The position numbers were made by a program, and so were the translations under genes. Shown in pieces: positions 58,718 through 64,000 of a DNA stretch of 64,000 bases (the stretch's first letter is position 1; each line of letters begins with the position of its first letter). The DNA is from Haloarculaceae archaeon H-GB1-1 (lineage in GTDB: Archaea > Halobacteriota > Halobacteria > Halobacteriales > Haloarculaceae). The stretch covers positions 1-64,000 of the forward strand of contig JARUKX010000004.1 of assembly GCA_029688825.1 (NCBI GenBank). Direction: 5' to 3'. Below the pieces are notes generated by a model. It did no database searches. It had not been told where the DNA came from and saw only the letters and a program-made list of their open reading frames with translations.

Positions 58718-59149
58718 ATGTCTGACCGAGCGGAGTTTCTGGCGGGCGACCGACCCGACGACGTGCACATCTTTCTGGCGCGGCACGTCGTGTCGAATCC
58801 GGACGCGCTGGCGGCACAGGACTACGGCGAGAAGGTCGATGGCGGCATCGTCCTCGTCCTGCCCGGCGACGAGGCGCGTGGCTCGTTCCGAAACGCGACG
58901 GGTATCGACGTGATGGGCTTCGCCCAGGAAGCGATGGGGACCGAGGGCGACATCGACGGCGAGTGCATCACCGCGACGTGTCCCGAGGCCGAGGGCGAGG
59001 AAGACCACCACACGGAGTTCATCTTCGCCTTCGCCGAGGAACAGAACGAGGAGGTCGGCGGCATCTACGCCGAGGGCGACGTCATCCACGCGTACGCGTC
59101 GTGTTCCTGCGGGGCGTCGTACTCCGATAAGTGGAACGTCGAGGAATAG
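58718..59149 (+). CDS. DUF5807-type conserved haloarchaeal protein
   Basis: This 143-residue acidic protein begins MSDRAEFLAGDRPDDVHIFL. It has VVSNPDALAAQDYGEKVDGG and IVLVLPGDEARGSFRNATGI in its first half, and a C-terminal Cys cluster ASCSCGASYSDKW with an earlier Cys pair (CITATC), possibly a metal site. Its end is duplicated 141 bp downstream. Function unknown. It is rightward after repeat copy B, in its own transcription unit. Confidence 0.8.
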   Translation: MSDRAEFLAGDRPDDVHIFLARHVVSNPDALAAQDYGEKVDGGIVLVLPGDEARGSFRNATGIDVMGFAQEAMGTEGDIDGECITATCPEAEGEEDHHTEFIFAFAEEQNEEVGGIYAEGDVIHAYASCSCGASYSDKWNVEE

Positions 59150-59304
59150 CGTCCGCCGAGCGAATCGTTTCGACCGGGAGCGAGCAGCGCGAGCGACCGG
59201 ACGATTTTATACTAAATTTTGCAAGGCGGGTGGCGAGGTGTGCGAGCCACCCAACGCAGTAAAATTTAGCGTCGGAACGTCGAGGAATAGGGTCCGTCGA
59301 GCGA
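59133..59304. repeat. Direct repeat of a gene end flanking two hairpins
   Basis: The 31 bp at 59133-59163, including the stop codon of the DUF5807-type gene, recur at 59274-59304 with two mismatches. Between them lie two hairpins. In the first AATCGT and CCGG (59163-59168, 59174-59177) pair with CCGG and ACGATT (59197-59200, 59201-59206). In the second CTAAATTTT (59212-59220) and GGGTGGC (59228-59234) pair with GCCACCC (59246-59252) and AAAATTTAG (59261-59269). The arrangement looks like insertion or duplication of a small structured element. Confidence 0.7.
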
Positions 59305-59359
59305 ACGCTCTTTATCGAACGCCGAAGTCGAATGCCCTGAACGGAGCGGACAGCGTCCG

Positions 59360-60451
59360 CTACGTCTCGGTCTCGATTCCCTCGTCGTCCTCGGGTTCGA
59401 GTCGGCGGAAGGCGTCGATGATCGCCTGTTTGGCGACGGCACCGCGGGTCGTCCAGTGGTGGGCGTAATCGAGCATGTCGTCGTAGATGTCGGGCTTGCA
59501 CCCGGCGGCGCGGGGGTGGCCGCCGCCGTTGACCTGCTGGGCGACTTCGTGGCAGCGCTCGAAGTTCTCGGTGCCGCGGATGGAGGCGGAGCCGGCGGGT
59601 TTGACGATGACGGAGGCGTCGGCCCCCTGCTCGCGCATCGCTTCCGCGACCTCGTTCTGGGAACAGCGACCGTAGGTGACCCCGACGGTCCAGTCGTCGA
59701 CCTCGCGGAGTTCGCTGCGCTCGACGGCCTTCTCGATGAGCGCCTCCTTCTCGACGCGGCGCTCTGCGAGGTACTCCTCGACCTCGGCCGGGAGGTCGGC
59801 ACCGTGTTCGGCGACGACGGCGACGTACTCCTCCGGTTCTTCCCAGTAGGCGAAGTCGGCGATGTCGTCGCTACGAGGGTCGTCGCGAATCCAGAGGTCG
59901 TGGTCGCGCGTGACCGCGGCGAGGTCGGCGTACCGGTCGTCGAAGTCGTAGTCGAGTTCGGCGAGCGCGACGTCGGCCGAGCAGACCTCGTCGGAGTCGC
60001 CGACGGCGAGGGTGACGCCGGCTTCCTCGACCGTCGCGGCGAGGTCGGCGTCCCACTGGTGGTGGTCGAACCAGGAGACGCTGGCGGCGCGCTCGACGAG
60101 GGCGTCGAGGGCTGCGACGTCGTACTCCGAGTCCGGACAGAGGTCGCAGATGTACACCTCGGCGTCGGGGTCGGCGTATTCGGCGACCCACTCGATTGCC
60201 TCTTCGAGTTCGTGCGGGCCGGCGGGAATCAGCGAGCCAGCGCCACGGGCCTCACGGATCAGGGCGGTACAGGCGAGTCCGTCGGCGTCGGGGTCGGCCA
60301 CCACGACCACGCTCGCACCGTCGAGCGCGTCGGCGGCTTCGAGTTCTGCTTGCTCTTCCTCGAACGAGTCGGGGTGGAAAAAGCCCTCGCCGGGCAAGAC
60401 GGATTTGCGACCGATAGAGAGGCGGTCGTCGTCGATGAGCCAGTCGTCCAT
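59360..60451 (-). CDS. DHH-family phosphoesterase
   Basis: This 363-residue protein has a DHH domain (VVVVADPDADGLACTALIRE with the D-x-D-x-D-G ligand set; VSWFDHHQWD) and a DHHA1 domain ending in NGGGHPRAAGCKP. It is a smaller relative of RecJ/NrnA-type exonucleases; the first His of motif I is Asp here (DPDADG). All three DHH proteins in the window differ in motif I. The function may be oligoribonucleotide or single-strand DNA degradation. The start at 60451 gives MDDWLIDDDRL. Confidence 0.85.
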   Translation of the reverse strand: MDDWLIDDDRLSIGRKSVLPGEGFFHPDSFEEEQAELEAADALDGASVVVVADPDADGLACTALIREARGAGSLIPAGPHELEEAIEWVAEYADPDAEVYICDLCPDSEYDVAALDALVERAASVSWFDHHQWDADLAATVEEAGVTLAVGDSDEVCSADVALAELDYDFDDRYADLAAVTRDHDLWIRDDPRSDDIADFAYWEEPEEYVAVVAEHGADLPAEVEEYLAERRVEKEALIEKAVERSELREVDDWTVGVTYGRCSQNEVAEAMREQGADASVIVKPAGSASIRGTENFERCHEVAQQVNGGGHPRAAGCKPDIYDDMLDYAHHWTTRGAVAKQAIIDAFRRLEPEDDEGIETET

Positions 60452-60495
60452 ACCCCACTGCAACGGACCCAGCGCTATCAAGCCCGCGATTGGGC

Positions 60496-60924
60496 TTACG
60501 CGGATTCGAGCTGGCGGACGGTGAGGACGGGCATCGGGCAGCGGCGGACGACCGCTTCGGCGACGCTCCCGAGGACGAAGCCGTGCTCGCCGTGTCGGCC
60601 GCGGGTCCCCATCGCGACCACGTCGGCGTCGACCGATTCCGCGAAGGTTCGGATCTCCGTCGGCGGGTGGCCGCGGCGGACGGCGGTCGTCACCGAGTCC
60701 GCGGCGAAGTCGGCGACGTCTTGGACCGCGTCCGCTGCAGTCTCTTCGAGCGCGTCTTCGAGATCGGCGCGAAGGTCCTCGGGCGTGCCGTCGAGTTCAC
60801 CTTCGTCGACGACCGACAGGCTGAGAACCGTGGCGTCGAACTTGTCTGCGAGGTCGAGCGCGACCGTCACCGCGCGTTCGGCGCTGGCCGAGCCGTCGGT
60901 CGCGATGACCACGGTGTCGAACAT
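60496..60924 (-). CDS. Universal stress protein (ATP-binding type)
   Basis: This 142-residue UspA protein starts MFDTVVIATDGSASAERAV and has an intact G-x2-G-x9-G-S motif (GTRGRHGEHGFVLGS). It should bind ATP, like the protein at 1.1 kb. It is divergent from the next stress-protein gene at 61049, sharing a 124-nt gap with the run GCCTTTTTTGT. Confidence 0.92.
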   Translation of the reverse strand: MFDTVVIATDGSASAERAVTVALDLADKFDATVLSLSVVDEGELDGTPEDLRADLEDALEETAADAVQDVADFAADSVTTAVRRGHPPTEIRTFAESVDADVVAMGTRGRHGEHGFVLGSVAEAVVRRCPMPVLTVRQLESA

Positions 60925-61048
60925 GCACGCGACTACCGAGCCAGTCGGCATAAAGTCCACGCGTCCGGTCCGGATCCCGGCCGGTCACCGACGACGAGAT
61001 CGGCCGCGTCGCGGTGCCTTTTTTGTACTCAGGCCTCCAGTCCCTACC

Positions 61049-61489
61049 ATGTCCGTCGAAATCGACACGGTCCTGGTGCCGGTCGACGGCAGCGACCAGT
61101 CTGTATCCGCGCTCGAATACGCCGTCGCCGTGGCCGAGCGCTACGGGGCGAGCGTCCACGCGCTGTACGTCCTCGAAGAGGGGCTCGTCCGGGGGATGGA
61201 GACGGGCGACGTCGAGGAGGAGACGGTCGCCGCCGAACACCAGGCGCTGGTCGACAGCGCGGGCGACCTCGCCGGCGACGTCACCGTCAGTCACTCGACG
61301 GCCGCCGGCTTCTCGCCCTCGCGGCTGCGCCAGCACCCGGGCAGCGTCATCCTCGACGCGGCCGAAGAACTCGACGCGGACTTCATCGTCGTCCCGAGGG
61401 AGACGCCGACCGCCGACCCCGCGGAAGTGCTCGGGAAGTCCGCCCAGTACGTGCTGGAGTACGCCAGCCAGCCCGTCCTCTCAGTGTAG
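61049..61489 (+). CDS. Universal stress protein lacking the ATP loop
   Basis: This 146-residue UspA protein starts MSVEIDTVLVPVDGSDQSV, but in the C-terminal nucleotide loop the G-x2-G-x9-G-S pattern is replaced by PRETPTADPAEVLGKSAQYV. ATP binding is therefore doubtful. Its end overlaps the convergent GNAT gene by 9 nt. The three stress proteins in this stretch differ strongly from each other, so this is not a recent duplication. Confidence 0.9.
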   Translation: MSVEIDTVLVPVDGSDQSVSALEYAVAVAERYGASVHALYVLEEGLVRGMETGDVEEETVAAEHQALVDSAGDLAGDVTVSHSTAAGFSPSRLRQHPGSVILDAAEELDADFIVVPRETPTADPAEVLGKSAQYVLEYASQPVLSV

Positions 61490-62026
61490 TCGGATCGCCA
61501 TCTCCATTTCGAACGTCTCAGCGTTGGCGGTCACGAACCCGACCGACCGGTACAGCGCGAGCGCCGGCTCGTTCCAGCGCTCGACGGTCAGCCACACCTT
61601 CTCGACGTCCTCGTCCTGACCGCGCCCGAGGAGCGCCTTCAACAGCGCGGTGCCGATGCCGGCTCCCTGGTACTCGTGCTGGACGAAGATCGCCAGTTCG
61701 TAGTCGCCGCCGTCGTCCTCCGTTGGCGGCGTGTCGGGGACCAGCGTCGCGTGGCCGACCACGACGGCCCCGTCCCTGGCGACGACGTTGACGCACTCGT
61801 CGCTCAGGAGCGTCTCGATCCAGTCGCGGATGGCCTCGTCGCGGACCGGTGGGACTCCCTGTGCCCGGTCTTCCGGATCGAACGCCTGATACATCTCGAC
61901 GAGGTCCTCGTAGTCCGCGCCGGTCGCGACGGCGAGGTCGATCTGGCGGCCCTCCTGGTCCTCGAACGAACTGGGCGGAGCCTCGAAGTCCGCCGCGGCC
62001 TCGTCGGGGTACGCGCGCCCGGTCAT
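61481..62026 (-). CDS. GNAT-family N-acetyltransferase
   Basis: This 181-residue acetyltransferase has the GNAT core: a first strand and helix (DLAVATGADYEDLVEMYQAF), ARDGAVVVGHATLV, the acetyl-CoA motif A region AIFVQHEYQGAGIGTALLKA and motif B (LTVERWNEPALALYRSVGFV). The substrate cannot be told. It overlaps the next leftward gene (the Usp at 62023) by 4 nt and its end overlaps the rightward Usp by 9 nt. Confidence 0.92.
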   Translation of the reverse strand: MTGRAYPDEAAADFEAPPSSFEDQEGRQIDLAVATGADYEDLVEMYQAFDPEDRAQGVPPVRDEAIRDWIETLLSDECVNVVARDGAVVVGHATLVPDTPPTEDDGGDYELAIFVQHEYQGAGIGTALLKALLGRGQDEDVEKVWLTVERWNEPALALYRSVGFVTANAETFEMEMAIRLH

Positions 62027-62385
62027 CGTATCAGCGTCACCGAGGTCGTGGCGTTCAGCAGGACGAACTCGGTGAACGAGTCCAGATTGATCTTGCCGAG
62101 CGGGCTGCGTCGCCCCCCGGCGATGACGAGTCGATCGTACCCCTCTCTGTCCGCGAGTTCGACGAGGCTGCTCGCCGGCGTGCCGTTGACATCGGTAACC
62201 GAAGCATCGACGCTGCTGTCGTCGACGGTGGATCGGACCGTCGAGGCGAGCGAGTCCCCTGCTGCGTCGGCGTCGACGAGGACGGCGACAGTCAGGTCGT
62301 CACCCGCTTCCCGGGCGCGTTCGAGCGCCTGTTCCAGTGCCGTCAGGGACGCGTCGGTCCCGTCGACACCTACGAGAACGTACAT
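62023..62385 (-). CDS. Short universal stress protein with degenerate loop
   Basis: This 120-residue UspA protein starts MYVLVGVDGTDASLTALEQA. The loop reads AGGRRSPLGKINLDSFTEF, in which the final G-S is D-S, so nucleotide binding is uncertain. It is shorter than its neighbours (120 versus 142-146). It overlaps the GNAT gene by 4 nt, so the two are cotranslated. The start at 62385 was chosen from the family N-terminus. Confidence 0.85.
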   Translation of the reverse strand: MYVLVGVDGTDASLTALEQALERAREAGDDLTVAVLVDADAAGDSLASTVRSTVDDSSVDASVTDVNGTPASSLVELADREGYDRLVIAGGRRSPLGKINLDSFTEFVLLNATTSVTLIR

Positions 62386-62526
62386 AGGACATCCAGCGTG
62401 CGCCGGCAGCAAAAGGCCTCGCATACGCACCCACGCAGCACGACCGCCCGAGACGACGGGAGCGAGCGACGGCGGACAGCGGCCGCTGGCGACACGTTTT
62501 TTCGCTGTGGGCACGCAGCAACGCCC

Positions 62527-63354
62527 ATGACCGACGGGCCGGACGGAGACGAGGCCGACGAGCGTGGTACCGGGGACGACTATCCGGACCCCGAATCACC
62601 GCCGAGCGAGACAGCGCAGTCGGTGGGGACCGACGACGAGCGGGGGGCAGGGGCCGAACGGGACGAACCCGAGGCGACCGCCGAGGACAGCCAGGGACCG
62701 ACGGACGGCGAGATGCAGGGGGGCGACCAGCAGGCCGAAGCCGCAGAAGCGTCAGAGGGCGTTCCCGCGGACGGCGAGATTCCGGCGGACAGCGACGTCC
62801 CGGAGGACGTCCGGAAGTACGACCGCTTCAAGAAGATCGACGGCGGCACGTACGACCGCGCGAACGAGTTCCTGCGGGACCGAACCTACATCACCGCGCG
62901 CGAGTGGGCCATCGCCCGCCTCTGTGCCGACTTCCGGACCGAGACCGGGGTCGAGATGACGAAGATCGGCGAGAACCTTCCCGAACTCGTGCCGTTCATG
63001 ACCGACACGTACACGCCACAGGCCGTGAACCAGGCGCGGGCGTCCTTCGAGGAGAAGGTCCGCAAGGCCGGCGCGACCTTCCTCTACGGGGCGATGTGCG
63101 ACTTCTTCACCGCCGAGGAACTGGACGACGTGATGTACGAGGCCACGGAGGTCGCGAAGTTCCTGCTGGAGGTCGAGGGAGTCGAACTCACCGTCGAGGA
63201 GGAGTTGGAGAGCGAGGAGCGCATCTCCTCGGTCATGCGCGAGGTACGCGAGCACAGCGCCGCGCTGCGGAACGACGAGATCTGCTGTCCGGAGTGTGGC
63301 CACCACATGGACGTCGAGACCGAGGCCGAGGCCGGCGCGGACGCCAGCGAGTGA
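62527..63354 (+). CDS. DUF5806-type conserved haloarchaeal protein
   Basis: This 275-residue protein has an acidic disordered N-terminus (about 1-95) and a conserved folded part (KYDRFKKIDGGTYDRANEFL; REWAIARLCADFRTETGVEM; NLPELVPFMTDTYTPQAVNQ; GAMCDFFTAEELDDVMYEAT). A C-terminal C-C-x2-C-x2-H-H cluster (CCPECGHH) could bind zinc. The function is unknown. It lies 141 nt from the divergent stress-protein gene. Confidence 0.82.
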   Translation: MTDGPDGDEADERGTGDDYPDPESPPSETAQSVGTDDERGAGAERDEPEATAEDSQGPTDGEMQGGDQQAEAAEASEGVPADGEIPADSDVPEDVRKYDRFKKIDGGTYDRANEFLRDRTYITAREWAIARLCADFRTETGVEMTKIGENLPELVPFMTDTYTPQAVNQARASFEEKVRKAGATFLYGAMCDFFTAEELDDVMYEATEVAKFLLEVEGVELTVEEELESEERISSVMREVREHSAALRNDEICCPECGHHMDVETEAEAGADASE

Positions 63355-63373
63355 CGGCGACGGCGACCCGCGT

Positions 63374-63865
63374 TCAGGCGGTGGCCGGCGCGTCCTCGCC
63401 GGGGAAGAACGGGGCCGGGTCGGAGTGAGCGAAGGTGACCGACCGGTCGCCCGCCAGCGGTCTGACGGTCGACCGCAGCACGTCTCTGTTCTCGACGACG
63501 TCCCGAAGCGTTCCGAGCTCGGACCGTTCGTAGTACAGCGGGACGAACACCGCGACGTCGTCACTCGCGGCTTCGAGCGCGACGAGCGGGAACACCATCG
63601 CGTCGGCGTCGCCGCGGAATACCTCGTAGGACGTGAATCCGTACGTCTCGGTGAGCGACTCCAGACGGTCGAACTCGTCGTCGGGAGCCACGACGTCGAA
63701 GCCGGTCCGGCCCTCCTCGTCTGGACCGACCACCGCGACGTCGCCGGGGTGTATCTCGACGGTTCGGTACCCGTCCGCGCGGTAGCGCTCGGCCACGTCG
63801 TGCATCTCCTCGACGACGGCCTCCCAGTGGGACGTCACCGCCGCAAAGCGTTCGTGGGCCTCCAT
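63374..63865 (-). CDS. Conserved haloarchaeal protein, function unknown
   Basis: This 163-residue soluble protein begins MEAHERFAAVTSHWEAVVEE and shows alternating strands (RTVEIHPGDVAVVGPDEEGR; AMVFPLVALEAASDDVAVFV) with a C-terminal tail (DPAPFFPGEDAPATA). I recognise only its haloarchaeal character. The start at 63865 was preferred over one five codons upstream. It is convergent with the DUF5806-type gene. Confidence 0.7.
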   Translation of the reverse strand: MEAHERFAAVTSHWEAVVEEMHDVAERYRADGYRTVEIHPGDVAVVGPDEEGRTGFDVVAPDDEFDRLESLTETYGFTSYEVFRGDADAMVFPLVALEAASDDVAVFVPLYYERSELGTLRDVVENRDVLRSTVRPLAGDRSVTFAHSDPAPFFPGEDAPATA

Positions 63866-63962
63866 CGTGAGGACGCGCAAGGTGCCGGCTCAAAAACCTT
63901 GGCCCGTTGACTGGATCGAGCCGCACAAAGGTTTTTGTGTTTATTGATTGGTACGTCTAGGA

Positions 63963-64000
63963 ATGAGCGAACTGCTCAGCCTGGAGGGTCTGCGCACGCA
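63963..64000 (+). CDS. Start of a gene cut by the window end
   Basis: An ATG at 63963 begins MSELLSLEGLRT before the window stops. The promoter region is AT-rich (GTTTTTGTGTTTATTGATTGG). The opening resembles ABC-transporter ATP-binding subunits (a family start of the form LLSxxxLRT), for example of peptide importers, but 12 residues cannot settle it. Confidence 0.35.
   Translation, partial: MSELLSLEGLRT

Noticed and set aside
1-64000. tRNA, rRNA or CRISPR loci
   Set aside because: No cloverleaf-type sequence, rRNA-like block or regularly spaced direct repeats were recognised in any intergenic gap; a covariance-model scan was not possible here.

Overview
The window is a stretch of haloarchaeal chromosome (class Halobacteria). 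Base composition is GC-rich, the predicted proteins are strongly acidic (Asp/Glu-rich with low-complexity acidic linkers), and many starts are leaderless or GTG. The gene set includes an archaellum operon, a complete chemotaxis set with CheF and CheD/CheC, CDP-archaeol synthase, archaeal ribosomal protein S6e, Bat/HalOD1 regulators and Elp3. I saw no rRNA, tRNA, CRISPR array or complete insertion sequence. One small terminal-inverted-repeat element sits at the left edge.

Layout. 0-13.6 kb is a mixed housekeeping/accessory region: an MBL hydrolase, a universal stress protein, Elp3, a DHH/OB-fold protein, a Yip1 protein, an FMN reductase, a low-GC alpha/beta hydrolase, MutY, a GDT1-type transporter, HalOD1 and Bat regulators, TenA and a second MBL protein. 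13.6-15.7 kb holds a sensor kinase. 16.2-23.8 kb is a tight six-gene operon of two membrane VWA proteins, a coiled-coil membrane protein, a membrane protein, a MoxR ATPase and a DUF58 protein. 23.8-30.8 kb holds a class III aminotransferase, two membrane transporters, a PadR regulator and a second sensor kinase. 30.8-38.1 kb holds a RecJ-like nuclease, the siroheme/heme genes hemC-sumT-hemD, carS, proline dehydrogenase, a DUF502 protein, S6e and a small conserved protein.

38.2-58.5 kb is the motility region. cheB-cheA-cheR-HEAT-cheF run leftward and converge on a second cheF. Rightward are cheW, a KaiC-like ATPase, a winged-helix regulator, a small membrane protein, one archaellin, a conserved acidic protein, cheY-cheC-cheD and arlCE-F-G-H-I-J. 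Signal flows from transducers (none in this window) through CheW/CheA to CheY. CheB, CheR, CheC and CheD provide adaptation and dephosphorylation, and the two CheF proteins plus the HEAT protein are the known archaeal link between Che and the archaellum motor.

The most interesting result is a shared promoter element, TATC-N6-GATA (one site reads AATC-N6-GATA). It lies upstream of six rightward units of the motility region: cheW, the winged-helix gene, the membrane-protein gene, archaellin, cheY and the arl operon. In four of them it is 14-15 bp upstream of a recognisable TATA box. This looks like the operator of a local motility regulon, and the winged-helix protein encoded inside the region is the obvious candidate regulator. 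Other notable items are a 15-codon leader ORF with its own Shine-Dalgarno ahead of cheY, two copies of a structured intergenic repeat with compensatory stem changes, a duplicated gene end at 59.1-59.3 kb, and several enzymes with altered active-site motifs.

58.5-64 kb holds a DUF5807-type protein, a third DHH protein, three more universal stress proteins, a GNAT acetyltransferase, a DUF5806-type protein, an unrecognised conserved protein and the first codons of a gene that runs off the window.
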